A stretch of 64,000 bases of DNA, taken from the NCBI RefSeq assembly GCF_016919445.1, contig NZ_CP070356.1, positions 1,619,501 to 1,683,500 on the forward strand, written 5' to 3'. The notes under the pieces were generated by a model, which ran no database searches, had not been told where the DNA came from, and worked only from the letters and a program-made list of their open reading frames with translations. The translations under genes were made by a program, and so were the position numbers. This document shows positions 43,565 through 52,160 of the stretch, one piece after another. Numbering within the stretch: position 1 is the stretch's first letter; each line of letters opens with the position of its first letter. Source of the stretch: Pseudomonas sp. PDNC002 (GTDB lineage Bacteria > Pseudomonadota > Gammaproteobacteria > Pseudomonadales > Pseudomonadaceae).

Positions 43565-44569
43565 TCAACTGGCCTTGGGGGTGAAGGGCCGCGGGTGCAT
43601 GACCGCGCGCTGCCGTTCTTCCTGGAGGAATTTCATGATGATCGGCGCCACGGTTTCCGCGCGGGTTACCAGGAACAGGTGGCCATCGTCGATCACGTGG
43701 AGTTCGGCGTTGGGAATGCGCCAGGCGAGCATGCGCATGTTGATCAGCGGGATGATCGGGTCGTCGTCGCCGGCCAGGATCAGCGTCGGCTGGTGGATCT
43801 TGTGCAGCCAGTGGATGCTGGTCCAGCCGAGCCCGGCAAACAGCTGCCAGTAGTAGCCCATCTTGCCGGACGAGCGGACCTTGCTGGCGAAGGCCATGGC
43901 CAGTTTCGGATCGCGGCGGAAGGCGCCGCCGTAGATGTCCGGGGCGATGTGTACGCCGTAGGACGGCTGGATATAGCGGCGCGGACTCGCCATGCGCCAG
44001 AGCACCTTGGGCTTGCCTGGCACCATCACCGCGCCGGCGGCGGTGGCGGCGAGGATCAGCTTCTTGCAGCGCTCCGGATAGTCATGGGCGAACTGTTGGG
44101 CCAGCGCGCCGCCCCAGGACACGCCGATGGCCGTCACCTGGCCGTAGTCCAGGTAGTCGAGCATCCGCGCGGCCAGCTTGGCCAGGCCGGGGAATCGATA
44201 GGGCGTGCTGGGCGTGGACGAGCCGCCGACACCGGGGACGTCGAAGGCGATCACCTCCAGGTCCGGGTCCAGCGCGGCGACGAAGGGGAACACCAGTTCG
44301 AGGTTGGCGCCGATGCCGTTGAAGATCAGCAGCGGCGTCATGTGCTTCTTGCCCGGGCGCACGGCGGTGCGGATGGTCTGCCCGTCGAGTTCGATGGTGC
44401 GGAACTCGAAGGGCTGCGCCGCCGGCGCCTTGCTCGGCAGGATCTCCTCGCCGCTGCGTTTGCTGCGCGCGCGCCGGCTCGTCGGCGCGGCCACTTCCAC
44501 GGCCTGCGACGAATCTGGAGAGTTGGCGTCGTCCACGGCGCCGGCTTGCGGGAGGAGTTCTGTTTTCAT
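43565..44569 (-). CDS. phaZ: PhaZ, intracellular medium-chain PHA depolymerase
   Basis: PhaZ is the intracellular α/β-hydrolase that mobilises PHA. It contains the core TPLLIFNGIGANLELVFPFV, VIAFDVPGVGGSSTP, the nucleophile elbow GVSWGGALAQQF, the Asp region LAGDDDPIIPLINM and the His in HVIDDGHLFLV. It is 334 aa, about 50 longer than the 283-285 aa P. putida and P. aeruginosa enzymes as I recall. The extension MKTELLPQAGAV ... SRRARSKRSGEE is hydrophilic and basic. The ATG at 44569 overlaps the phaC1 stop (ATGA), and no good internal start precedes PFEFRTIELDG. Confidence 0.94.
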   Translation of the reverse strand: MKTELLPQAGAVDDANSPDSSQAVEVAAPTSRRARSKRSGEEILPSKAPAAQPFEFRTIELDGQTIRTAVRPGKKHMTPLLIFNGIGANLELVFPFVAALDPDLEVIAFDVPGVGGSSTPSTPYRFPGLAKLAARMLDYLDYGQVTAIGVSWGGALAQQFAHDYPERCKKLILAATAAGAVMVPGKPKVLWRMASPRRYIQPSYGVHIAPDIYGGAFRRDPKLAMAFASKVRSSGKMGYYWQLFAGLGWTSIHWLHKIHQPTLILAGDDDPIIPLINMRMLAWRIPNAELHVIDDGHLFLVTRAETVAPIIMKFLQEERQRAVMHPRPFTPKAS

Positions 44570-46245
44570 CGTTCGTGTACGTAGGTTCCAGGGGAGGCTT
44601 CGCCGGCCGGATAGGTTTTGTTACCCAGGGAAGTCGGCGCCTTGCGCGTTTTGCCCGAGCGTTCGGCCAGCCAGTTCTGCCAGTGCAACCACCAGGAGTC
44701 GGCGTGCTTGCTGGCGTTTTCCTGCCAGGTCTTCGGATCGACCGAGAGTTCCGGGCCGGTCATGAAACGCGCCTTGGGGTTGCCCGGCGGGTTGAGGATG
44801 CTCTGGATGTGGCCGCTGTTGGAGAGGACGAATTCACACTTGCCACCGAGCAGGCGCGCGGAGCGGTAGCAGGCTTCCCACGGGGTGATGTGGTCGTTGA
44901 GTCCGGCCAGGCAGTAGAAGTCGCAGGTCACCTGCTTGAGGTCGATCGGCGTACCGCCCACCTCCAGTGCACCCGCGCGGCTCAGCGGGTTGGTCTTGAA
45001 CATTTCCACGAGTTCGCCGTGCAGCGCGGCTGGCAGGCGCGTGGTGTCGTTGTTCCAGAACAGGATGTCGAAGGCTGGCGGCTCGTTGCCGAGCAGGTAG
45101 TTGTTGACCCAATAGTTCCAGATCAGATCGTTGGGGCGCATCCAGGCAAACACCTTGGCCATGTCCTTGCCTTCCAGCACACCGGCCTGGTAGGAGCGGC
45201 GCTTGGCGGCTTCCAGGGTCTTCTCGTCGGCGAACAGGGCGACCTGGGTATCCAGCTCGAAGTCCAGCACGCTGACCATCTGGGTGAAGGCGTTGACCTT
45301 CTTCTCGCCCAGCGCGGCGTAGTGGCCGAGCAGGGTGACGGTGGTGATGCCGCCGGAGCAGGCACCGAGCATGTTCAGGTCCTTGGCGCCGGTAATGGCC
45401 AGGACCACGTCGATGGCTTCCTTCAGCGCCTCGATGTAGGTGGTCAGGCCCCACTCGCGCTGCGCCTTGGTCGGGTTGCGCCAGCTGACGATGAAGGTCT
45501 GCACCTGGTTGCGCAGGCAGAAGCGCGCCAGGCTCTTCTCCGGCGACAGGTCGAAGACGTAGAACTTGTTGATCTGCGGCGGCACCACCAACAGCGGGCG
45601 CTCATGCACGCTCTCGGTGATCGGCTTGTACTGGATCAGTTCCAGCACGTCGTTGCGGAACACCACCGCGCCATCGGTGACGGCCAGGTTCTTGCCGACC
45701 TCGAACGCGTCCATGTTCACCTGGCTGGGCATGCCGCCATTGTTGACCATGTCCTTGGCGAGATGGGTGAGGCCGTCGAGCAGGCTCTTGCCACCGGTCT
45801 CGAAGAAGCGTTTGACCGCCGCCGGGTTGGACAGCGTGTTGGTCGGCGCCATGGCCTCGGTCATCAGGTTGATGACGAACTGGCCGCGGCTGATGTCCTG
45901 GGGCGCCAGGTCGCTCTCACCGATCCAGACGTGCAGTTCCTTGCGCCAGGCGAGGTAGGTCTGCAGGTAGCGGCGGTACAGCGGGTTCTGGCTCCAGGCG
46001 GGATCGTTGAAGCGGCGGTCGTCGTCCGCCGGCTTGAGCTCGGATTTGCCGAGCAGCACGTTCTTCAGCTCCAGGCCGAAGTGAGTCACGTGCTTGGCAC
46101 TGTGGAAGGGCTGCTTGATCGCTTGCAGCAGCACCATACGGGCAGAGGTGAGCAAATCCTTGCCCCGGATGCCGATCACCGGGTTCAAGGCGAGGGTGTT
46201 TTCCGCGGCTTGCTGGGGTAGATCGCTGTTGTTCTTCTGGGTCAT
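44566..46245 (-). CDS. phaC1: PhaC1, class II PHA synthase 1
   Basis: PhaC1 is the main medium-chain-length PHA synthase. It is 559 aa from the ATG at 46245 (MTQKNNSDLPQQAAENTLAL), preceded by GGAGCG. Catalytic Cys296 lies in LGACSGGIT, with Asp and His in NDHITPWEA and SGHIQSIL. An open frame to 46734 covers the promoter and is rejected. It is the first gene of the phaC1-phaZ unit, transcribed from the sigma-54 site at 46588-46603, about 340 bases upstream. Confidence 0.97.
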   Translation of the reverse strand: MTQKNNSDLPQQAAENTLALNPVIGIRGKDLLTSARMVLLQAIKQPFHSAKHVTHFGLELKNVLLGKSELKPADDDRRFNDPAWSQNPLYRRYLQTYLAWRKELHVWIGESDLAPQDISRGQFVINLMTEAMAPTNTLSNPAAVKRFFETGGKSLLDGLTHLAKDMVNNGGMPSQVNMDAFEVGKNLAVTDGAVVFRNDVLELIQYKPITESVHERPLLVVPPQINKFYVFDLSPEKSLARFCLRNQVQTFIVSWRNPTKAQREWGLTTYIEALKEAIDVVLAITGAKDLNMLGACSGGITTVTLLGHYAALGEKKVNAFTQMVSVLDFELDTQVALFADEKTLEAAKRRSYQAGVLEGKDMAKVFAWMRPNDLIWNYWVNNYLLGNEPPAFDILFWNNDTTRLPAALHGELVEMFKTNPLSRAGALEVGGTPIDLKQVTCDFYCLAGLNDHITPWEACYRSARLLGGKCEFVLSNSGHIQSILNPPGNPKARFMTGPELSVDPKTWQENASKHADSWWLHWQNWLAERSGKTRKAPTSLGNKTYPAGEASPGTYVHER

Positions 46246-46587
46246 CGGCGACGCTCCATTGTCCTGAGACGCATACTGGCGGGGCTCACCTTCGTGACGT
46301 AAGGCCAAGTACTGCTCGGGGTTGCGGAACGTGGAGAGAGCTCCACGCGGTTCATCACTTGGCGGCATCACTGGAAGTTCAGGAAACCACGCTTCATGCA
46401 CGAGAAATTCCGTGCACTGCACTGCACTGCCTTGGTTACCCGAGTTTCCTTCGCCGCGCAAGCTGGTGCAGCGTGGGCCTTCTCCTCGGAGTATGTCGGG
46501 AAAAGTTAGAAAACGCGCCCTAGAGCGGGGGCATCTTGCCAAACCCCTGACGGCGACCACGCGTGCGACAGTCTGCAAGAGGAATGT

Positions 46588-46603
46588 TGCAAATGGCGTG
46601 CCT
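46588..46603 (-). promoter_or_regulatory. Sigma-54 (RpoN) promoter upstream of phaC1
   Basis: On the minus strand the sequence AGGCACGCCATTTGCA matches the RpoN consensus TGGCACG-N4-TTGCA, with GG (-24) and GC (-12) separated by exactly ten bases. Predicted start of transcription is near 46577, giving a leader of about 330 bases. A sigma-54 promoter for phaC1 has been proposed in P. aeruginosa. Other parts of the 46246-46875 gap hold REP-like palindromes. Confidence 0.75.
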
Positions 46604-46700
46604 CGGGATGATTGCCCGACGAAGGTTGGTGCGCAGGGAGAGGCGGGAAGCAAAGATCGAACGGGTTGGGCGCGCGGTTTGCCGGCGAACCGATTTTTCC

Positions 46701-46849
46701 CTGTGGGAGCGGGCCATGCCCGCGATTGCGCCATCGGGCGCTCCTGCAGGAAATGTGGAATTGCGACTCTGGAGCTCCGCGTAGGAGCGGATTTATCCGC
46801 GATGGGTTTGGCGTGGCCTGGGGCCGATCGCGGACGGAGTCCGCTCCTG
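46701..46849. repeat. Cluster of REP-like palindromes upstream of phaC1
   Basis: One palindrome, GTGGGAGCGGGCCATGCCCG at 46704 onward, is followed by an inverted pair GTAGGAGCGGATTTATCCGC (46781) and CGGACGGAGTCCGCTCCTGC (46830). These are typical Pseudomonas REP sequences. They separate phaC1 from the DUF971 gene. Confidence 0.78.
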
Positions 46850-46875
46850 CGCAGTCAGGAAGTGTGGTGTCCCGG

Positions 46876-47247
46876 TTATAGCATCAGCTTGACCACGGAC
46901 TCCGACGGATCGCGCGACTTGCCGGCCTTCTCCAGCTGCGCCAGGTAATCCGCCCACATCTCGTCGTGGCGGATGCACAGCTCGTAGAGGTAATCCCAGG
47001 TGAACAGGCCGCTGTCGTGGCCATCGTCGAAGGTCAGCTTGAGCGCGTACTGCCCAGCCGGCTCCAGGTTGCTCAGGCCGACATTCAACTTGCCGACTTG
47101 CAGCACCGGATTGCCGTGTCCCTGCACTTCAGCCGAGGGAGAGTGCACGCGCAGGAACTCCGCGGACAGCTCATAGGACTGCTCCCCGTAGGTCAGGGAC
47201 AGCTTCTTCGAGGCCTTGTGCAACTTGATGGCGGTTGGGATGCGCAT
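46876..47247 (-). CDS. DUF971 (γ-butyrobetaine hydroxylase-like N-terminal domain) protein
   Basis: This 123 aa protein (MRIPTAIKLHKASKKLSLTY ... YELSAEFLRVHSPSAEVQGH ... LFTWDYLYELCIRHDEMWAD) is a stand-alone DUF971 domain, a fold implicated in iron-sulphur or metal handling in some members. It lies just downstream of hslU, as in P. aeruginosa (PA5055). No specific function can be assigned. Confidence 0.88.
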   Translation of the reverse strand: MRIPTAIKLHKASKKLSLTYGEQSYELSAEFLRVHSPSAEVQGHGNPVLQVGKLNVGLSNLEPAGQYALKLTFDDGHDSGLFTWDYLYELCIRHDEMWADYLAQLEKAGKSRDPSESVVKLML

Positions 47248-47339
47248 GGACGACTCCTGGGCGTGCGTGCGGCCATTGTAGCGCCGCGTAAAACGAACGG
47301 GGCGCCCTGAGGCGCCCCGTCGTAACGGTACTCGACCGC

Positions 47340-48680
47340 TTACAGGATGTAGCGGGACAGGTCTTCGTCCTGCGCCAGTTCACCCAGGTGGCTGTTGACG
47401 TAGGCGGCGTCGATCACGATGGCCTTGTCGCTGTGCTCGCTGGCCAGGTCCGCGGCGTCGAACGACACCTCTTCCAGCAGGCGTTCGAGCAGGGTGTGCA
47501 GGCGACGGGCACCGATGTTCTCGGTCTTCTCGTTGACCTGGAAGGCGATCTCCGCAAGGCGCTTGATGCCGTCGGCGGCGAACTCGATGTCCAGGCCTTC
47601 GGTTTTCAGCAGCGCGGTGTACTGCTCGGTCAGCGACGCATGCGGCTCGCTGAGGATGCGCTCGAAATCGCTCGGGCTCAGGGCCTTCAGCTCGACGCGG
47701 ATCGGCAGGCGGCCCTGCAGTTCCGGCACCAGGTCGCTGGGCTTGGACAGGTGGAACGCGCCCGAGGCGATGAACAGGATGTGGTCGGTCTTCACCATGC
47801 CCAGCTTGGTGTTCACGGTGCAGCCCTCGATCAGCGGCAGCAGGTCGCGCTGCACGCCCTCGCGGGAGACGTCGGCGCCGCCGACGTTGCCGCGCTTGGC
47901 GATCTTGTCGATCTCGTCGATGAAGACGATGCCGTTCTGCTCCACCGCTTCCAGGGCGCGGGCCTTGAGGTCTTCTTCATTGACCAGGCGCTGCGCTTCC
48001 TCGTCGCGGATCAGCTTCATCGCTTCGGCGACCTTCAGCTTACGGGTCTTGCGCTTGCCCTTGCCCATATTGGAGAAGAGGCTCTGCAGTTGGTTGGTCA
48101 TCTCCTCCATGCCGGGCGGGGCCATGATTTCCACGCCGGCCGGGATGTCGGCCACCTCGATATCGATTTCCTTGTCGTCCAACTGGCCTTCGCGCAGGCG
48201 CTTGCGGAACAGCTGGCGAGTATTGGAGTCCTCGCGTGCTGGCTCGTCACCGAAACCGGCGGTGCGTGCCGGCGGCAGCAGGGCGTCGAGGATGCGCTCT
48301 TCGGCGGCATCTTCGGCGCGGTACTTCACCTTCTGCACTTCCTGCTCGCGGAGCATCTTGATCGCGGCATCGGCGAGGTCGCGGATGATCGACTCGACGT
48401 CACGGCCGACATAGCCGACCTCGGTGAACTTGGTCGCTTCCACCTTGATGAAGGGCGCGTTGGCCAGCTTGGCCAGGCGACGGGCGATCTCGGTCTTGCC
48501 GACGCCGGTCGGGCCGATCATCAGGATGTTCTTCGGCGTTACTTCGGCGCGCAGCTCGGCCGGCAGCTGCATGCGCCGCCAGCGGTTGCGCAGGGCGATG
48601 GCGACGGCGCGCTTGGCGTCGTCCTGGCCGATGATGTGACGGTTGAGTTCGTGGACGATCTCGCGGGGAGTCATGGACAT
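47340..48680 (-). CDS. hslU: HslU (ClpY), AAA+ ATPase of the HslUV protease
   Basis: HslU is the hexameric unfoldase delivering substrates to HslV. The 446 aa protein starts [20 protein letters not shown] and has Walker A ([17 protein letters not shown]), the pore loop region [10 protein letters not shown], Walker B ([15 protein letters not shown]) and the C-terminal tail ending DEDLSRYIL that docks into HslV. The I-domain lies between Walker A and B. ATG 48680 is preferred; 48674 is an alternative. The gene follows hslV by 28 bases. Confidence 0.97.
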   Translation of the reverse strand: MSMTPREIVHELNRHIIGQDDAKRAVAIALRNRWRRMQLPAELRAEVTPKNILMIGPTGVGKTEIARRLAKLANAPFIKVEATKFTEVGYVGRDVESIIRDLADAAIKMLREQEVQKVKYRAEDAAEERILDALLPPARTAGFGDEPAREDSNTRQLFRKRLREGQLDDKEIDIEVADIPAGVEIMAPPGMEEMTNQLQSLFSNMGKGKRKTRKLKVAEAMKLIRDEEAQRLVNEEDLKARALEAVEQNGIVFIDEIDKIAKRGNVGGADVSREGVQRDLLPLIEGCTVNTKLGMVKTDHILFIASGAFHLSKPSDLVPELQGRLPIRVELKALSPSDFERILSEPHASLTEQYTALLKTEGLDIEFAADGIKRLAEIAFQVNEKTENIGARRLHTLLERLLEEVSFDAADLASEHSDKAIVIDAAYVNSHLGELAQDEDLSRYIL

Positions 48681-48708
48681 TTGACGTGCTACTCCGGAAC
48701 GACAGCGC

Positions 48709-49245
48709 TTAGAGGGCGCTGTCGAGCTCCTCAATGGTCAGGTTCTGGTTGGTGAACACGCAGATCGAGCCGGCGATGTTCAGCGCGGTCTCGGCAATTT
48801 CGCGGGCGCTCATGTCGTCGCTGGCTTTCTGCAGCAGGGCCATTGCCGCAGCCTGGGCGAAGCCGCCACCGGAGCCCATGGCGATCAGGCCATGCTCGGG
48901 TTCGACGACGTCACCGTTGCCGGTGATGATCAGCGAGGCATCCTTGTTGGCCACGGCGAGCATGGCTTCCAGGCGGCTCAGGGAACGGTCGGTGCGCCAG
49001 TCCTTGGCCAGCTCGACGGCGGCGCGCACCAGGTGGCCCTGGTGCTTTTCCAATTGCTGCTCGAAGCGCTCGAAGAGGGTGAAGGCATCGGCGGTGGCGC
49101 CGGCGAAGCCGGCCAGTACTTCACCGTGGTACAGGCGGCGGACTTTCTTCGCGTTGCCTTTCATCACGGTGTTGCCCAGGGAAACCTGGCCGTCGCCGCC
49201 CATGACGACTTTGCCGTTACGGCGGACAGATACGATGGTGGTCAA
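48709..49245 (-). CDS. hslV: HslV (ClpQ), threonine peptidase of the HslUV protease
   Basis: HslV forms the dodecameric proteolytic core. The start is TTG at 49245, preceded by GTGGAG at 9 bases, giving [20 protein letters not shown]. Removal of Met exposes Thr1, the nucleophile, so only this start gives an active enzyme. Lys33-type residue and [18 protein letters not shown] follow. The 178 aa length fits the family. Longer frames starting MCGVRPL would block the N-terminal threonine. Confidence 0.95.
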   Translation of the reverse strand: MTTIVSVRRNGKVVMGGDGQVSLGNTVMKGNAKKVRRLYHGEVLAGFAGATADAFTLFERFEQQLEKHQGHLVRAAVELAKDWRTDRSLSRLEAMLAVANKDASLIITGNGDVVEPEHGLIAMGSGGGFAQAAAMALLQKASDDMSAREIAETALNIAGSICVFTNQNLTIEELDSAL

Positions 49246-49388
49246 GGGTCTTACTCCACACAAGCGGGGCGTTGTGCCCGAATGCAGAGTCAGATGGGGA
49301 CTCGGTCGGCGGGGTTCAAGTCCTACGCCGGACAGGGAGCGCGCTTTTCACGCACCGCCTGTCGGCGCAGGTCTCGATTTCACGGGGG

Positions 49389-50210
49389 TCAGCGGGTCTG
49401 GCGCTGCTGTAACAGCAGATTGCTGAAGCCGTTGCCGGCCAGCTGTTTCTGCGCGGCGGACGCCTTGGCGCGGTCGCCGTAGGGGCCGACCATGACGCGG
49501 TACCAGGTTTCGTCGCGCACGGTGCCGGACTCCACGCGGGCGTTCTGGCCCAGCATTATGATCTGCGCGCGCAGGTGATCGGCGTCGGTCTGCTTACGGA
49601 ACGAGCCGGCCTGCAGGTAATACTGCGTGGCAGCCACAGCTGGCGGCGGAGTCGGCTTGGCCGGCGCGGTGTCGCTGGCCGGAGCCTGCGGCAGTGCCTG
49701 CTTCTGCGCGCTGGCGACCTGGGTCGCAGGCGGTGTGGCGGGCGTTGCCGGCTTGACCACCGCGGGCGGTGGCGGATTCTGCCCGCTCAGCGCTGCCAGG
49801 GCGCGCTGGGTGTCGATCTTCTCGGCTTCTTCCTTGGTCGCCACCACGGTCGGCGGCGTCTGCGGTTGTTGCGGCTTGGCCGGCGGCGGCACGGCCTCCG
49901 GCGGTACCGCGACTTCCGAGCCCGGCAGCAGGGTGTAGAAGTCGTACTTGGGCTTCACCCCGGTCGGCGCGGCCGGCTGTTGCGGCTGCACGGTGCCGGA
50001 CGGCTTGTTGGAGCCGACCACGGTCTTGGGCGCTTCGGGTTTTTCCCGTTTGACGTCGTTGCGACCCGGCTCCAGCTTCATCAGGAACATGATGAAGCCG
50101 CCGATGGCCAGGCCGGCGACCAGCCAGACCCAGCCGGGGACCGACGTCTTCTTGGCCGGGGCCTGGTAGCGGCTGGCGCCGCGCTTGGGAGCGGGTTTCT
50201 TCTTCGCCAT
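49389..50210 (-). CDS. SPOR-domain, FtsN-like membrane protein
   Basis: This 273 aa bitopic protein has a basic cytoplasmic start (MAKKKPAPKRGASRYQAPAK), one membrane helix (WVWLVAGLAIGGFIMFLM), a Pro/Ala/Gln-rich periplasmic linker and a C-terminal SPOR domain (YLQAGSFRKQTDADHLRAQI ... YRVMVGPYGDRAKASAAQ) that binds denuded septal peptidoglycan. Topology and position (between argS and hslV, like PA5052) support an FtsN-type division protein. It starts 6 bases after the argS stop. Confidence 0.9.
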   Translation of the reverse strand: MAKKKPAPKRGASRYQAPAKKTSVPGWVWLVAGLAIGGFIMFLMKLEPGRNDVKREKPEAPKTVVGSNKPSGTVQPQQPAAPTGVKPKYDFYTLLPGSEVAVPPEAVPPPAKPQQPQTPPTVVATKEEAEKIDTQRALAALSGQNPPPPAVVKPATPATPPATQVASAQKQALPQAPASDTAPAKPTPPPAVAATQYYLQAGSFRKQTDADHLRAQIIMLGQNARVESGTVRDETWYRVMVGPYGDRAKASAAQKQLAGNGFSNLLLQQRQTR

Positions 50211-50216
50211 GGGTGC

Positions 50217-51956
50217 TTACATGCGCTCCAGGGTTTCCAGGCCCAGCAACTCCAGGCCCTGCTTGAGGGTACGGCCGGTCAGCGCGGCAAGGCGCAGGCG
50301 GCTTTCCTGTTGCGCCGGGTCTTCGGCGGTGAGAATCGGGCAGTGCTCGTAGAAGCTGGAGAACAGGCCGGCCAGCTCGTACAGGTAGGCGCAGAGGATG
50401 TGCGGCACACCCTTGATCGCCACGTTGTTGAGCAGGTCGGTGAACTGCGCCAGCTGTGCGGCCAGGGCGATTTCCTGCGGTTGCTGCAGGACGATCTTGC
50501 CGCCCACTTCGTCATAACCCTTGCCCAGCTTGCGGAAGATGCTCGCCACGCGGGTGTATGCATACAGCAGGTACGGCGCGGTGTTGCCCTCGAAGCTCAG
50601 CATCAGGTCGAAGTTGAAGCTGTAGTCGCTGGTACGGTGCTTGGACAGGTCTGCGTACTTCACCGCACCGATGCCAACGGCGTGGGCGATCTGGCGCAGG
50701 TCCTGCTCGCTGAAGTCGGGGTTCTTGGCCTTCACCAGGGTGTAGGCGCGCTCCTCGGCTTCGATCAGCAGGTCGATCAGCTTCACGGTGCCGCCATCGC
50801 GGGTCTTGAATGGCTTGCCGTCAGCGCCGTTCATGGTGCCGAAGCCCATGTGCTCCAGATCCATGCTGGCCGGGACGAAGCCGGCGCGGCGGGCCACTTC
50901 GAACACCTGCTGGAAGTGCAGGGCCTGGCGCTGATCGACGAAGTACAGAACGCGATCGGCGTGCAGCACCTTGTGGCGGTAGCGCATCGCGGCGAGGTCG
51001 GTGGTGGCGTAGAGGTAGCCACCGCCCGCCTTCTGCACGATCACCGGCAGCGGCTCGCCTTCGGCGTTCTTGAACTCGTCGAGGAACACGCACAGGGCGC
51101 CGTCGCTCTCGACCAGCAGGCCCTTGGTGGTCAGGTCGGCCACCACCTGCGCGAGGTCGTCGTTGTAGGCGCTCTCGCCCTTCACGTCGGCCATGGTCAG
51201 TTTCACGTCCAGCAGGTCGTAGACCTTCTGGCAGTGCGACAGGGAGATGTCGTTGAAGCGCGTCCACAGGGCCATGCACTTGGGATCTTTGGCCTGCAGC
51301 TTGACCACCAGTTCACGGGCGCGGTCGGCAAACTCGGGGGACTCGTCGAAGCGCTTCTTGGCGGCGCGGTAGAAGACTTCCAGGTCGTGCAGCTCGGCCT
51401 GGGCGTCCACCGGTTGTTCTTCCAGGTAGGCCAGCAGCATGCCGAACTGGGTGCCCCAGTCGCCCACGTGGTTCTGGCGGATCACGGTGTCGCCGAGGAA
51501 TTCCAGCACACGGCTGACGCCGTCGCCGATGATGGTCGAGCGCAGGTGGCCGACGTGCATTTCCTTGGCCAGGTTCGGCGAGGACAGGTCCACCACCACG
51601 CGCTGCGCGGGGCCAGCCTTGCGTACGCCGATGCGCTCGTCGGCCAGCGCCTTGTCGAGGCTGGCGGCGAGCCAGGCCTGGTCCTGGAAGAAGTTCAGGA
51701 AGCCGGGGCCGGCGATCTCGACCTTGGCCACTTCCGGGCTTTGCGGCAGCGCCTCGACCAGCTTGGTGGCCAGGTCGCGTGGCTTCATCCCGGCAGGCTT
51801 GGCCAGCATCATGGCGATGTTGCTGGCGAAGTCGCCGTGGGTTCGGTCCTTGGTGTTCTCCACCTGGATGTCGGGCGTCAGGCCGGCCGGCAGGGTGCCG
51901 TCTTCGGTGAGGCTGACAAGGGCTTGCTGGATCAGGTGGCGAATCGTGTCTTTCAT
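50217..51956 (-). CDS. argS: ArgS, arginyl-tRNA synthetase
   Basis: ArgS is a class I synthetase that charges tRNA-Arg. It is 579 aa from ATG 51956 (RBS CGGAGATAA). It shows the N-terminal tRNA-binding domain, the HIGH-type motif ([20 protein letters not shown]), the [14 protein letters not shown] segment and the C-terminal anticodon domain ending [10 protein letters not shown]. As is common in ArgRS, no clear KMSKS is seen. An in-frame ATG at 51980 is less likely. Confidence 0.97.
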   Translation of the reverse strand: MKDTIRHLIQQALVSLTEDGTLPAGLTPDIQVENTKDRTHGDFASNIAMMLAKPAGMKPRDLATKLVEALPQSPEVAKVEIAGPGFLNFFQDQAWLAASLDKALADERIGVRKAGPAQRVVVDLSSPNLAKEMHVGHLRSTIIGDGVSRVLEFLGDTVIRQNHVGDWGTQFGMLLAYLEEQPVDAQAELHDLEVFYRAAKKRFDESPEFADRARELVVKLQAKDPKCMALWTRFNDISLSHCQKVYDLLDVKLTMADVKGESAYNDDLAQVVADLTTKGLLVESDGALCVFLDEFKNAEGEPLPVIVQKAGGGYLYATTDLAAMRYRHKVLHADRVLYFVDQRQALHFQQVFEVARRAGFVPASMDLEHMGFGTMNGADGKPFKTRDGGTVKLIDLLIEAEERAYTLVKAKNPDFSEQDLRQIAHAVGIGAVKYADLSKHRTSDYSFNFDLMLSFEGNTAPYLLYAYTRVASIFRKLGKGYDEVGGKIVLQQPQEIALAAQLAQFTDLLNNVAIKGVPHILCAYLYELAGLFSSFYEHCPILTAEDPAQQESRLRLAALTGRTLKQGLELLGLETLERM

Positions 51957-52160
51957 GGTTATCTCCGTGCTCGCGTGCATCCGGCGCGCGCGACCGGTTA
52001 TCGGGCTCAGAACCGCGCATTATCCGTGGCTGGACATGGCTTGCCAACCGCGGAGCGCTCCTTGTTCAGTCTCGCCGCTGTGCCATCCGTCGCGGCTGAT
52101 GGAAGTCAATGTAGGACGGATGCGCAAGCTTGCGCGGGTTCCTAGGAATAAAGAGCGCTG

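Noticed and set aside
46246..46734. N-terminal extension of PhaC1
   Set aside because: The extension would run through the sigma-54 promoter and has no family similarity; the ATG at 46245 has an RBS and gives the canonical 559 aa protein.
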